Below are positions 26,503-37,111 of a DNA stretch of 64,000 nt, one piece after another (positions within the stretch are counted from its first letter, which is position 1; every line of letters starts with the position of its first letter). Below the pieces are notes generated by a model that saw nothing but the letters and a program-made list of their open reading frames with translations, was not told where the DNA came from and made no database searches. This stretch comes from Paraburkholderia aspalathi (GTDB taxonomy: Bacteria > Pseudomonadota > Gammaproteobacteria > Burkholderiales > Burkholderiaceae), in NCBI RefSeq assembly GCF_900116445.1, contig NZ_FPBH01000005.1, positions 310,001-374,000 of the forward strand, given 5' to 3'. The position numbers were made by a program, and so were the translations under genes.

Positions 26503-27675
26503 ATGAAACGTCTTTCTCTCCTCGCATTGCCCGCAGGTCTTTTGCTTGCTGCCGGCGCTCAGGCACAGAGCAGTGTCACGCTGTACGGCATCGTCGATGC
26601 CGGTATCGCCTATGTTCACAACGCACAAAACGCGAGCGGTCAGAATCAGTCGACGCTCGTAAAGTTCAGTAGCGGCAACCTGTCTGGCAGCCGTTGGGGC
26701 CTTAAGGGCACCGAAGACCTGGGCGGCGGCCTCGCCGCTGTGTTCCAGCTCGAGAATGGTTTCAACATTGGCACGGGCGCGCTTGGGCAGGGCAGCCGCG
26801 AATTCGGCCGCAAGGCCGTGGTCGGCTTGTCGAGCGGCACGTGGGGGACGGTCACCCTCGGACGTCAATACGACCCGGTGGTCGATCTGGTGCAAGGTCT
26901 CACGGAAGACAACTACTTCGGCGGCGTGTTTGCCACGCCCGGCGACCTCGACAACTACGACAACAGTCTGCGCGTAAGCAACTCGGTCAAGTACGTTAGC
27001 CCGTTGTTTGCCGGCTTCCAGGTCGAGGCGCTGTACGGCGTGGGTGGTGTGGCGGGTGCGACCGGCAGTGGCCAGACGTATAGCTTCGGCGCGGCCTATG
27101 CAAACGGCCCGTTATCGCTCGGCGCAGGTTACTTCTACGCGAACGGCGGCAACACGACGACGACGACGGCGAATGTGCGGACGTGGACCAGCACTTCCGA
27201 TTCGCTGTTCAACACCGTCATCAACGCGGGCTTTGCGAGCGCCAAGTCGATTCAGATCGTGCGGGTGGGTGGACAGTATGTGATCGGCGCGGCAACGGTC
27301 GGTGCAGCTTACTCGAACACGCAGTACGCGAACGACACGTTCTCCGCTTTCAGCAGCACCGCCAAGTTCAACAACGGCTCGGTGTTCTTCAACTATCAGA
27401 TCACTCCGGCCTTGCGCACGGGCGTTGGCTATAACTACACGTCGTTGACGGGTCCGAGTTCGGCACACTACAACCAGGTCAACCTCGGTGCGGACTTCGC
27501 GTTGTCGAAGCGCACCGAACTGTATGCGCTAGCGGGCTACCAGAAGGCGAGCGGCAACACGCTGAACGCGAGCGGCAAAGTGGTGAGCGCGCAAGCCTCG
27601 ATCGGCAGTTACGGCGTGAATTCAGGGACCAACAGCCAGGAAGTGGCAGTGGTGGGGATTCGTCACAAGTTCTGA
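26503..27675 (+). CDS. Gram-negative general porin (Burkholderia-type)
   Basis: A 390-residue outer-membrane trimeric porin. A signal peptide (MKRLSLLALPAGLLLAAGAQA, cleaved before QSS) is followed by SSVTLYGIVDAGIAYVHN, the hallmark of betaproteobacterial porins, then SGSRWGLKGTEDLGGGLAAVFQLENGFN, RKAVVGLSSGTWGTVTLGRQYDPVVDLV, and the terminal VAVVGIRHKF with C-terminal Phe for BAM recognition. GATACGGGAACTCC precedes the ATG. Loop regions near residues 195-225 are Thr-rich (NTTTTTANVRTWTSTSD). It diffuses small solutes; specificity is not evident. Confidence 0.94.
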   Translation: MKRLSLLALPAGLLLAAGAQAQSSVTLYGIVDAGIAYVHNAQNASGQNQSTLVKFSSGNLSGSRWGLKGTEDLGGGLAAVFQLENGFNIGTGALGQGSREFGRKAVVGLSSGTWGTVTLGRQYDPVVDLVQGLTEDNYFGGVFATPGDLDNYDNSLRVSNSVKYVSPLFAGFQVEALYGVGGVAGATGSGQTYSFGAAYANGPLSLGAGYFYANGGNTTTTTANVRTWTSTSDSLFNTVINAGFASAKSIQIVRVGGQYVIGAATVGAAYSNTQYANDTFSAFSSTAKFNNGSVFFNYQITPALRTGVGYNYTSLTGPSSAHYNQVNLGADFALSKRTELYALAGYQKASGNTLNASGKVVSAQASIGSYGVNSGTNSQEVAVVGIRHKF

Positions 27676-27691
27676 TTGCCTGGTTGAATGA

Positions 27692-27716
27692 GCCGGCTGC
27701 CCTGATGGCGGCCGGC
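27692..27716 (+). terminator. Hairpin after porin gene
   Basis: Arms GCCGGCTGCC (27692-27701) and GGCGGCCGGC (27707-27716) pair at 9 of 10 positions around a 5-base loop, 17 bp after the porin stop. The following T tract is weak (GTCTT). Confidence 0.5.
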
Positions 27717-27740
27717 GTCTTGAATGTCTTCACAAAGCTC

Positions 27741-28103
27741 AAAGGTGAGAATATTCGGGAGCGTGATGCCTTAGCGCACACGTGAGTTGCATCGCATTAC
27801 TCCTCTTCACCTTCCGACAATTCCGTCGACGACTCCCGCCAGTATTTTCCGAGCAGATCCGCCATCGGCGCGGAATGTGAGTGCCTGACACACGTCGCCT
27901 CTTACCTGGGTATGCAGATTACTCGACCCCTTCCAAAGGTGAGGGTTTGCGGGAGTAGCCGGTTCTGAACTACCGGTTGCCCGCCCAGCATGCCTTTGCG
28001 GCCTTCCCCCAAGCTCGAAAGGTGAGGGTTTTCGGGAGCGCTCCGATGGGCACTTCGCGCCTGATCTCGTTCGCTCCGTACCAAAGGTGAGATTTTTCGG
28101 GAG
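27741..28103 (+). repeat. Four dispersed 18-bp motif copies in a 648-bp intergenic region
   Basis: Plus-strand copies begin (GGTGAG) at 27744, 27938, 28021 and 28086, all CGGGAG subtype with variable N6. The whole 27676-28323 interval otherwise shows only the porin hairpin and no convincing gene. The last three copies are 65-83 bp apart and lie upstream of the orphan response regulator. Confidence 0.85.
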
Positions 28104-28323
28104 CCAGCGCGCACATCGTAGGCTGACTTTGCGAGTCTTCCCATATCACGTTCTGCGTTGAAAGAGTTGGGAAGAAATTGCCAACCTTGGGGGCTGTTCC
28201 GCGTTTTGAGAATAGCGGCATACAGGGAAGATGGCGACGCGGACGACAAGCGGTCAGCGGATTTGCTATTCCCGCAATCCATCGCCTGTCTCTGAAAACC
28301 GATCGTCTCCTGGAATCAGTTGG

Positions 28324-29070
28324 ATGAGTCAGCACATTCTCTTTGTTGGCGCCGATGCCGGTTTAACGGCAGTAGTGGGCGAATCTTTACGCGGGCAAGG
28401 CTGCGGCGTATCCGCACGTCCGCATTGCGGCGGACTGAAGCACGTGGTCGAGACGGAGCGGCCGGCGTTGCTGGTGCTCGACGTCTCAGCGCCGCATGGC
28501 GACGGCCTTGCCGTACTGCGCGACTTGCGCATGAGCGGCAACGACGTGCCGGTGATTTTGCTGTCGGCGAGCAGCAAGGCGATCGATCGCGTGATCGGTC
28601 TCGAACTCGGCGCCGACGATTTCATGAGCAAGCCCGCCGACCCTGCCGAATTGCTCGCCCGCATCCGCGTGCTGCTGCGCCGGCGTGGCGCGCTCGCGCC
28701 AGGCGCGCCGGAAACGCGGCCGCCGTACCGCTTCGGACGTTGCGAGCTGAACTTCTCCGCACGCGAATTGCGTCGCGACAACGAGCATTTCGCGCTGCGC
28801 AGCTCCGAATTCGCGTTGCTGAAAATCTTCGTCAATCACGCGATGACCGTCCTCACGCGCGTGCAACTCAACGAGAAATTGCGCGGTAATAGCGTGCTGC
28901 ATCAAGGGCGAAGTCTCGATGTATCGATCTGGCGGCTGCGGCGCCTGATCGAGATCGATCCTTCCGAGCCGCGCTATGTGCAGACGGTGTGGGGACGCGG
29001 CTATGTGTTCGTGCCGCACGGCGAGATTGGAGCGGCCGAGCGCGACGTGATGGTTGCGCCCGGCGTGTGA
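28324..29070 (+). CDS. Orphan OmpR-family response regulator with altered acidic pocket
   Basis: A 248-residue receiver plus winged-helix regulator without a neighbouring kinase. The phosphoacceptor Asp (LLVLDVSAPHGDG), Ser in place of Thr (VILLSASS) and Lys (FMSKPAD) are kept. The first acidic pair is replaced: the usual VDDD reads VGAD, so Mg binding and phosphorylation may be weakened. The DNA-binding domain is intact (LDVSIWRLRRLIEIDPSEPRYVQTVWGRGYVFVP). The start MSQHILFVG at 28324 is chosen over an in-frame extension from 28231. Its last 20 or so bases are duplicated at 32072-32094. Confidence 0.85.
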   Translation: MSQHILFVGADAGLTAVVGESLRGQGCGVSARPHCGGLKHVVETERPALLVLDVSAPHGDGLAVLRDLRMSGNDVPVILLSASSKAIDRVIGLELGADDFMSKPADPAELLARIRVLLRRRGALAPGAPETRPPYRFGRCELNFSARELRRDNEHFALRSSEFALLKIFVNHAMTVLTRVQLNEKLRGNSVLHQGRSLDVSIWRLRRLIEIDPSEPRYVQTVWGRGYVFVPHGEIGAAERDVMVAPGV

Positions 29071-29071
29071 G
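29049..29071 (+). repeat. 23-bp direct repeat, left copy
   Basis: GATGGTTGCGCCCGGCGTGT plus GAG forms the 3' end and stop codon of the orphan regulator gene. An identical 23-mer occurs at 32072-32094 in the same orientation; a looser match extends upstream (GAGCGCGACGT versus GAGCGCAGCGC). The pair encloses the pentonate operon. Confidence 0.85.
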
Positions 29072-29139
29072 GTGCGGCCTGCCAGCCGCAGCCGGGAACG
29101 ATTGCCGCAATCGGCTAATCCAGATTGCGCGCGAGTGAA

Positions 29140-30063
29140 TTAAGGCAGTGGCCCGAGCATCTCGGCGAAGCGCCGCGCCGCTTCGAGACCGAAACGAGTG
29201 GGCAGCAGCTTTACATCGCGATCATGCTGGACGTCGAAACCCATTCGCCATGCAGCGATTCGTTTGCCGTAACAGATCAGCGTATCCAACGACTGCATGA
29301 CGAAGACAATCGCCGGCAGCACCTGGCCGTACAGCGCTTCGGCTTGTGCAACGTCGCCACCGACGAACGCCCGGTAGATTCGCTGCTGCCAGTCGAAACA
29401 ATCGGGCGCCACGATCATGCCCGCGCATCCGGCACGCAGATTGTCGAGCAACTCCATGCCGCCACGCCCGTTGAGCACGGGCATCAGATGGCCGACGCGC
29501 GCCACCGTTTCCGCCAGCACGATCGACGGACCTTCACCCTTGAGCAGGCGGAAGTTCGGGCACTGTGCGGCGAGACGTTCTAGGCTTTCGGCCGACAAGC
29601 CGATGCCGAGATATTCGGGCGCATTCTGAATGCCGACCGGCACGCCGAGTCCGTTCATCACGTCGGCGAAGAAGTTGAAATAGAACGCCTCGGGTTGCGG
29701 CGGCGCGCCGGCGGCCAGCGCAGGCGGCTGCAGGATCAGCCAACTTGCGCCTTGTGCAATCGCGTAGCCAGCCAGATCGCGCTGGGCCTCAACTGAACTG
29801 CCGCTTACCGTGACTGCGAGCGGCAGCGTGCCGCCGCTGTCTTCGATTGCCCACTGAATGATCTGTTCGCGCTCGATTCGGGAGAGCTTGTTGACTTCGG
29901 TGGCGAGTCCGAGCACGGCCACACCAGGAGCCTGGGCGCGCACGACGGCTTCCATCTGTCGGCGCATCGCGCCGCGGTCCAGATGGTTGTCTCGATCGAA
30001 GAATGCGTAAAGGATCGGATAGATTCCGGCGATGCTGCTCGAATGAACGGAAGCTTGGTTCAT
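29140..30063 (-). CDS. DapA/NAL-family lyase, probable 2-keto-3-deoxy-pentonate dehydratase/aldolase
   Basis: A 307-residue member of the dihydrodipicolinate synthase/N-acetylneuraminate lyase family, which forms a Schiff base with 2-keto acids. The catalytic Lys is K175 in FRLLKGEGPS. The DapA-type substrate loop is altered (GIQNAPEYLGIGL), so it is not a lysine-biosynthesis enzyme. Coupled 9 bp downstream of an arabinonate-type dehydratase, it most likely converts 2-keto-3-deoxy-L-arabinonate (dehydratase, like Azospirillum AraD) or cleaves it. The choice between dehydration and aldol cleavage cannot be made from sequence. Confidence 0.82.
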   Translation of the reverse strand: MNQASVHSSSIAGIYPILYAFFDRDNHLDRGAMRRQMEAVVRAQAPGVAVLGLATEVNKLSRIEREQIIQWAIEDSGGTLPLAVTVSGSSVEAQRDLAGYAIAQGASWLILQPPALAAGAPPQPEAFYFNFFADVMNGLGVPVGIQNAPEYLGIGLSAESLERLAAQCPNFRLLKGEGPSIVLAETVARVGHLMPVLNGRGGMELLDNLRAGCAGMIVAPDCFDWQQRIYRAFVGGDVAQAEALYGQVLPAIVFVMQSLDTLICYGKRIAAWRMGFDVQHDRDVKLLPTRFGLEAARRFAEMLGPLP

Positions 30064-30072
30064 GACGTCCGC

Positions 30073-31800
<1,728 letters not shown>

Positions 31801-32071
31801 GGTCGTCTCCTTCACGCACTCGCGGACTCGACAGATGCTCCGCGTATTCAGGTTCTTCGAACGGCCGGATGCGGTTCGAACCGAGCGTGGTTATCGGGTA
31901 ACTCTATGGGCGGTGTGACGCTTCGTCAACTTACTTTTCCGCTGTCCCACTATGCAGAAATTTACTCATCTCTAGATTAGCTTTGCTAACTAATGTAGTA
32001 ATGCCATTGAATTGGGCAGCGTCGTGTACGATCAGACAGGTGGGTTGGTGGATAAGGGTTGAGCGCAGCGC

Positions 32072-32094
32072 GATGGTTGCGCCCGGCGTGTGAG
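32072..32094 (+). repeat. 23-bp direct repeat, right copy
   Basis: Identical to the last 23 bases around the stop of the orphan response regulator gene (29049-29071). Here it is not part of a gene: it appears to be a detached fragment of that gene's 3' end, followed 20 bp later by an 18-bp motif copy. Confidence 0.85.
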
Positions 32095-32114
32095 TATCGG
32101 CTTCTCCGCCGAAA

Positions 32115-32132
32115 GGTGAGGTTTTACGGGAG
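32115..32132 (+). repeat. Dispersed 18-bp motif copy
   Basis: GGTGAGGTTTTACGGGAG, plus strand, 16 bp beyond the 3' end of the minus-strand SDR gene. This is the one isolated copy lying beyond the 3' end of a minus-strand gene. Confidence 0.8.
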
Positions 32133-32147
32133 CACGAAGCTCGCGTA

Positions 32148-32906
32148 TCAGGCCTGCTTCGCGACCTCGCGAATGTCGGCCACCGGCGTTTGGCCGAATG
32201 CATCGCTGAAGGCGTAGTCGAGCAACTGGGTGGCGCATTGTTCGGGCGTCGAAAGCTGACCGTTGCGCTTGAGGTCTTCGAATTTTTCGCGCATCGGGAA
32301 CTGTTCCTCGCCGCTGCTGCGAATCTCCGCCTGCATATTCGTATCGATAACGCCCGGCGCGAGGCTGCAGATACGCAGTGCGCGATTCGCGTCGAGTGCA
32401 ACGGCGCGTGCATGATGATCGAGCGCGGCCTTGGTCGCGCAGTAGATGCTCCAGCCGGGATACGCATTGCGCGCCGCGCCGCTGGAAATATGCATGATGC
32501 GGCGGTCGGTCGCGTCGACGCTGGCCTCGGCGAGTGCGCTCGCCAGCATCAGCGGCGTGGCCACGTTCAGACTCACGGCGGTCGCGATGTCGGCGGCGTT
32601 CTGCCCTTCGATCGGACCGATTGGCTGAACCATGCCTGCGTTGTTGATCAGCAGGACGCTCTGTGCGCCGCTGACGAAGCTGCGCAGTGCATCGGTTGCG
32701 ATCCACTGTGCGACGCGCGTGGGATCTGCAAGCTCAAGCTCGATTTCGTCGAGCAGTGCCGGGAAACGCTCTTTGAGCGTGGCGTGACGCGAGCGGGACA
32801 AACCCAGTACCGCGACACCGCGCGTCAGCAGTTGTTCAGTGAGAGACGCGCCGAGGCCGCGATTGTGGCCGGTAACGATCGCACGGATCGGAGAAGAGGG
32901 AGACAT
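32148..32906 (-). CDS. Short-chain dehydrogenase/reductase
   Basis: A 252-residue NAD(P)-dependent Rossmann oxidoreductase. The cofactor loop is TGHNRGLGASL (TGxxxGxG), followed by NNAG (INNAGMVQPIG) and the catalytic set Ser in ISSGAARN and YxxxK in YCATKAAL. The acid-poor start after beta2 (GLSRSRH) favours NADPH. Overall it resembles sepiapterin/benzil-reductase-type SDRs; the substrate is unknown. AAGGAACGAC precedes the ATG at 32906. It is a monocistronic unit. Confidence 0.9.
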   Translation of the reverse strand: MSPSSPIRAIVTGHNRGLGASLTEQLLTRGVAVLGLSRSRHATLKERFPALLDEIELELADPTRVAQWIATDALRSFVSGAQSVLLINNAGMVQPIGPIEGQNAADIATAVSLNVATPLMLASALAEASVDATDRRIMHISSGAARNAYPGWSIYCATKAALDHHARAVALDANRALRICSLAPGVIDTNMQAEIRSSGEEQFPMREKFEDLKRNGQLSTPEQCATQLLDYAFSDAFGQTPVADIREVAKQA

Positions 32907-33055
32907 GTCGTTCCTTGTGATCGTTCGCTTGAGAAGACCGCTATTTTCTCACGCTATGTCTGATGCTTGCAGCGGCGCGGGTCTTCAAGTCGCATTCCGG
33001 CGGCGCGCTAACGGCTCTCCTGAATGGTGCCCATGCCGCCGTCATCCTGCTTCCC

Positions 33056-34018
33056 TCAGGCAGAGCGAAAGCGCTCGCGATATTGCATCGGCGTGACGCC
33101 GATTCGCTTCGTGAAGACAATGCGCATCCGGTCCGCGGTGCCGAAGCCGCAGTCATACGCAATCGCCTTGAGCGCGGCATCGCTGCTTTCGAGCAACTTG
33201 CGCGCCGCATCCACGCGAGCACGCTCGACGAATTCATGCGGCGTCACCCTGGTCTCCTGCACGAACACCCGGGCGAAATTCCGCGCGCTCATTCCGGCGA
33301 CGTCCGCCAGTTGTTTGACCGTAAAGCTCTCGCGAATCCGTTCCATGACGTGCGCCTGCACTTTGGCGACCGGCGAGGCGTCGTCAGCGGGTGCGGTCAG
33401 GTAAGGGCTGAACTGCGATTGACCGCCTTGCCGCTGTGCGAACACCACCAGCCGTTTGGCGACGGCGAGCGCCGTATGCGGCCCGTGATGTTCGGCGACC
33501 AACGCAAGCGATAGATCGATGCCCGCTGTTACACCCGCTGACGTGACCAGGTTGCCGTCGCGCAGATAGATCCGGTCGAAATCGACATGGGCTAGCGGAA
33601 ACTGCTCGGCGAGTTGCGCCGCGTGCTGCCAGTGCGTCGTTACCTTGCGTGCGTCGAGCAGCCCCGCGTGGCCGAGCGCGAACGCGCCGGTGCAGATCGA
33701 GCCGAAACGCTCGCATTGTGTGGCGGCTCGCGACAACCAATCCAGCAAACGTGTGTCGGGCGTGGTGCCGTCGGGCAATGCAGGGCCGCCTGCAACCAGC
33801 GCAAGATCAAACGGCCGGCGTGCCTGGTCGAACGTGGCATCGGCGACGAGCGTCATGCCGTTGGACGCACGCAGTGGACCCGGCTCCGCGCTGAGCAGCG
33901 TGATCTCATAGCGATCCTGCGGCGCGATGAAGCGATTGGCTTCGGAGAACACATCGACCGGACCGGCGACGTCGAGCGCCTGCACGCCGGGAAAGATCGC
34001 GATCGCGACGGTAGGCAT
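33056..34018 (-). CDS. GlxA-type regulator: DJ-1/PfpI domain plus AraC HTH
   Basis: A 320-residue regulator. Residues 1-170 are a class I amidotransferase-like (DJ-1/PfpI) sensor domain (VAIAIFPGVQALDVAGPVDVF, GSICTGAFALGHAGLLDARKVTTHW) with a Cys at the nucleophile elbow. Residues about 215-315 are an AraC-type double HTH (FTVKQLADVAGMSARNFARVFVQETRVTPHEFVERARVDAARKLLE...). The start at 34018 follows AAAGGAGAGCATTCG; the frame continues upstream without homology. It is divergent from the HD-hydrolase gene (254 bp between starts), a pairing that suggests it controls that gene. Confidence 0.9.
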   Translation of the reverse strand: MPTVAIAIFPGVQALDVAGPVDVFSEANRFIAPQDRYEITLLSAEPGPLRASNGMTLVADATFDQARRPFDLALVAGGPALPDGTTPDTRLLDWLSRAATQCERFGSICTGAFALGHAGLLDARKVTTHWQHAAQLAEQFPLAHVDFDRIYLRDGNLVTSAGVTAGIDLSLALVAEHHGPHTALAVAKRLVVFAQRQGGQSQFSPYLTAPADDASPVAKVQAHVMERIRESFTVKQLADVAGMSARNFARVFVQETRVTPHEFVERARVDAARKLLESSDAALKAIAYDCGFGTADRMRIVFTKRIGVTPMQYRERFRSA

Positions 34019-34271
34019 CGAATGCTCTCCTTTGACGGTGGATGGGAATCCGCGGCCCGCGGCAGTCAACGCGGTGCGTTTGGCAGTGTTCAACGGTCCG
34101 CGACGATTGCCCGCGACGGCCTGCTGAACAATACTGAGCTTCATCGGACGCGCTGCTCGACGGGTCAAATAAGCAGCCAGAAAAAGCATCGCGGACCAGC
34201 ATACCAAACGCGCTATCGAGTCACAAAGACCGCGCGTCAGGTTCACTCAAGTCTTTCATGGAGCACTTCAC

Positions 34272-34910
34272 ATGACCACGATCGCAGGCATCCAGATTCC
34301 CGACAGCATGATGGCGCGCGAAGCCACGCAGCTTGTGCGCGATACCGAAACCGAGTTGCTCTATCACCATTCGCGGCGCGTGTTCCTGTTCGGCTCGCTG
34401 GCCGGTGCGCGCAAGCAACTCAAGTATGACCCCGAGCTGTTGTACATTGGCGCGATGTTTCATGACATGGGGCTCGTCGCGCCGTATAGCAGCGAGCATG
34501 ATCGCTTCGAGGTGGACGGCGCGAACGCGGCGCGTGATTTTCTGCAGCGCCACGGCATCGGCGAAGACGATATCGAGCAGGTGTGGAACTCGATAGCGCT
34601 GCACACCACGCCTGGGATTCCGCAATATATGAAGCCAGTGGTCGCGCTGGTGACCGCAGGCGTGGAGATGGATGTGCTGGGCCTCGCCTATGACGAATTC
34701 ACCGAACACCAGCGCCATGAGGTAATCCACGCCCACCCGCGCGGCGCGCATTTCAAGGAAGGCATCATCGACGCATTCGCGCACGGCACGATCCACAAGC
34801 CGGAGACAACCTTCGGTAACGTGAAGGCGGACGTGCTGGCATTGAAGGACCCGCATTATCATCGCGAGAATTTCTGCACGATGATTTTGGGGTCGTCCTG
34901 GAAAGATTAA
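34272..34910 (+). CDS. HD-domain metal hydrolase (cyanamide-hydratase-like)
   Basis: A 212-residue HD-fold protein. Metal ligands are visible as YHHSRRVFLFG, AMFHDMGL (HD), and a later HTTPGIP segment containing His. Order and size fit the cyanamide hydratase/urea-like HD group rather than nucleotide phosphohydrolases, but I would not fix a substrate. TTCATGGAGCACTTCAC precedes the ATG. It is divergent from a GlxA-type regulator whose own sensor domain resembles a small-molecule hydrolase/amidotransferase. Confidence 0.82.
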   Translation: MTTIAGIQIPDSMMAREATQLVRDTETELLYHHSRRVFLFGSLAGARKQLKYDPELLYIGAMFHDMGLVAPYSSEHDRFEVDGANAARDFLQRHGIGEDDIEQVWNSIALHTTPGIPQYMKPVVALVTAGVEMDVLGLAYDEFTEHQRHEVIHAHPRGAHFKEGIIDAFAHGTIHKPETTFGNVKADVLALKDPHYHRENFCTMILGSSWKD

Positions 34911-35130
34911 TTAGTCGGCGTGTCGCGGCGAAAATGACAGCCGCGCAGAAGAAATATTATCGGCGCAATTTTCGTCCAGCATGTCATTTCCAGTCAGCGT
35001 TCGCGACTAAGCCCATGAAACACCCGGGCGATCGTGTGCAGCGGTCAGCCCAGGGTGTTGCATCCTCAGACCCGGTATGTGCAACGGATCGACCGCGGCA
35101 AGCCAGTCTGAGCACCTGAACGTCGCTTAT

Positions 35131-35155
35131 GCAGCCCTTGTTGAAAGCGGGCTGC
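35131..35155 (+). promoter_or_regulatory. Hairpin in the leader of the Met-rich secreted protein gene
   Basis: Perfect 7-bp arms GCAGCCC (35131-35137) and GGGCTGC (35149-35155) around an 11-base loop, ending 21 bp before the ATG at 35177. No T tract follows, so it is more likely a leader or mRNA-stability element than a terminator. The rest of 34911-35176 shows nothing distinct. Confidence 0.4.
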
Positions 35156-35176
35156 TCACGTAAGACTGGAGATGAA

Positions 35177-35470
35177 ATGAAATCGATCCGAGCCGTACTG
35201 ATGTGCGGATTGCTGCCGCTCGCGCTTGTAGCGGGTTCTGTGCAAGCACAGGGAATAGGACGCGCTGGCACTTATCTGATGCCGCCCGAGTACAGCATGA
35301 TGATGGACAAGCTGACTCCTGAACAGCGTGCTCAGGCCATCGGCATCCAGCAAAAAATGATGCAGATGGACATGGAGTATCAGGACACGATGGCGCAGAT
35401 GGAGATGAAGCACGCGCACGAGATGATGCAGATGCAAAATCAACTACTGGATATTTTCAAAGGCCATTGA
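35177..35470 (+). CDS. Small exported Met-rich protein
   Basis: A 97-residue protein with a signal peptide (MKSIRAVLMCGLLPLALVAGSVQA, cleaved before QGIG). The mature 73 residues are a Met-, Gln-, His- and acid-rich helix: EYSMMMDKLTPEQ, QQKMMQMDMEYQ, MAQMEMKHAHEMMQMQNQ. There are about 18 Met in the mature part plus HAH. Such composition is typical of periplasmic copper/silver-binding or spheroplast-protein-like chaperones, but no family motif is secure. GGAGATGAA lies directly upstream of the ATG. It is convergent with the antiporter gene. Confidence 0.75.
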   Translation: MKSIRAVLMCGLLPLALVAGSVQAQGIGRAGTYLMPPEYSMMMDKLTPEQRAQAIGIQQKMMQMDMEYQDTMAQMEMKHAHEMMQMQNQLLDIFKGH

Positions 35471-35524
35471 CGCCCACCGCGGTTCGACCGGTTCGCGTGT
35501 GGACTCACGTCAGGCGCGGCCCGG

Positions 35525-37111
35525 TCATCCCCTGCCATGCAACGCGGCGATCTCCTGCAAATCGAGATCCCGCTCCAGTTCGGTTAGCAGTTCATCGTGA
35601 ATCATCCCCGACCGATGCATCCGCAACAACTCGCTGCGACCGGCCGCCACGGCGGCGAGCACAACGTCGTAATGCGCGACGCGAACGTCGGCGGGATATT
35701 CCGTCACGTGCTGGTAGGTGTCCGTCATCTGCGCCCGATAGCTGTATTGCTCCAGTAGGCGCGGATGAATTACTTGTCCATCGGCGTCGTGCACGAGTGG
35801 TTGGATGGCGGCGAATTGTGCCGCTTCGAGTCTCGCCCACGCCTGAGGCTCCGTCAAATGCTGTTCGTTGTGCTCCTTCACGCTATCCAGTTTGACCCAG
35901 CGAATCAGTGCACCGATCGTGGTCCCTTGTCCGAGCACGGTCACGAGAATCACCGCGAACGATGCCACCAGAATCAGATCGCGCCCCGGCATTGCCTCGG
36001 GCAACGAGAGCGCGATTGCCAGCGTCACCACGCCACGCATGCCGGCCCAACTCGTCACCGTCGACGAACGCCAGTCGAGCGCAATGTTTGCGCTCCGCGT
36101 CACCTTGCACACGAGTCCCTTCAACCATTCGACGGCAAACACCCATACGAAGCGCGACAGCACGACGGCTGCGATCACTGCGCCGACAGCGGGTGCGAAC
36201 GCGGTCCACGCATCTCCGACGCCGCCCAGCCGCACGATCACGCCGCGCAGCGACAGCCCGATCAGAAGGAACACGAGCGCTTCCATCAGGAAGATCAGGA
36301 CCTGCCAGAAAGCCGTGCCGCGCATGCGCACCGAGGCAGAGAAAACTTCGTGCTGGTGCCAGCCCAGCACCATCCCGCAACTGACGGTCGCGATGACGCC
36401 CGAGACGTCCAGCATGTCTCCTGCGATGTAGCTGAGCCACGGGGAGAGGGCGGATGCGGTGATGATGAGGTAGACGTCGTCGAGGTAGCGCAGCAGCCTG
36501 ACGACCACGAAGCCGATCGCGATGCCCACTGCCACGCCACCCAGGCCGAGCACCGCAAACCGCTCGACCGCGTGTTGAGCGTTGAACGTGCCGGTCAGCG
36601 CGGCCGCGACGGCGAAGCGGAACAGCACGATGCCGGCGGCGTCGTTGAGCAGGCTTTCGCCTTCGAGGAGCACCATCAACCGGCGCGGCAGCGCGACGCG
36701 TTCGAGTACTGCCTTCGCGGCGATGGCGTCGGGCGGCGAGACGACTGCGCCCAGAGCGAAGCACGCGCTCCATGGCAAGGACGGCACGACCCAATGCACG
36801 ACCAGACCGACCGCGAGGGTCGTGAAGGCGACGGCGCCGATCGCGAGCAGCAGGATGCCGCCGAAATTGCGCTTGAATTCGTCCCATACGGAGAAGTAGG
36901 CGCCGTCCATGAGGAGCGGCGGCAGGAACACGACCAGGACCAGCTCGGGATCGAGGTTGATGCGAGGGAGTCCAGGCACGAAGGCCATCGCGGCGCCACC
37001 GACCAGAAGTGCCGCGGCCGGAGGGAGTCGTAGCCGCTTGGCGAGCAGTTGAAGACCGATCATCGCGCCGAGCGACAGCAGGACGAGTTTGAAGCCCATG
37101 ACGGAGGACAT
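35525..37111 (-). CDS. CPA1-family Na+/H+ antiporter (NhaP-like)
   Basis: A 528-residue inner-membrane exchanger with about 12-13 helices and a cytosolic tail of roughly 130 residues. Characteristic segments are LLNDAAGIVLFRFAVA (ESLLNDA motif with the ion-binding Asp), VVSPPDAIAAKAVLERV, and SWAGMRGVVTLAIALSLPEAMPGRDLI. The C-terminal soluble part (EHNEQHLTEPQAWARLEAAQFAAIQPLVHD...) is typical of the YjcE/NhaP branch. It exchanges Na+ (or K+) for H+ in pH and salt homeostasis; ion choice is not visible. Confidence 0.92.
   Translation of the reverse strand: MSSVMGFKLVLLSLGAMIGLQLLAKRLRLPPAAALLVGGAAMAFVPGLPRINLDPELVLVVFLPPLLMDGAYFSVWDEFKRNFGGILLLAIGAVAFTTLAVGLVVHWVVPSLPWSACFALGAVVSPPDAIAAKAVLERVALPRRLMVLLEGESLLNDAAGIVLFRFAVAAALTGTFNAQHAVERFAVLGLGGVAVGIAIGFVVVRLLRYLDDVYLIITASALSPWLSYIAGDMLDVSGVIATVSCGMVLGWHQHEVFSASVRMRGTAFWQVLIFLMEALVFLLIGLSLRGVIVRLGGVGDAWTAFAPAVGAVIAAVVLSRFVWVFAVEWLKGLVCKVTRSANIALDWRSSTVTSWAGMRGVVTLAIALSLPEAMPGRDLILVASFAVILVTVLGQGTTIGALIRWVKLDSVKEHNEQHLTEPQAWARLEAAQFAAIQPLVHDADGQVIHPRLLEQYSYRAQMTDTYQHVTEYPADVRVAHYDVVLAAVAAGRSELLRMHRSGMIHDELLTELERDLDLQEIAALHGRG

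Larger units (their letters stand above)
31801..32147. other. Intergenic region with duplicated regulator 3' end and one motif copy
   Basis: About 350 bp upstream of the pentonate operon and downstream of the SDR gene. It contains an AT-rich stretch (31930-32010) likely to hold the operon promoter, the 23-bp repeat copy at 32072, and a GGTGAG-N6-CGGGAG copy at 32115-32132. No gene seen. Confidence 0.6.
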
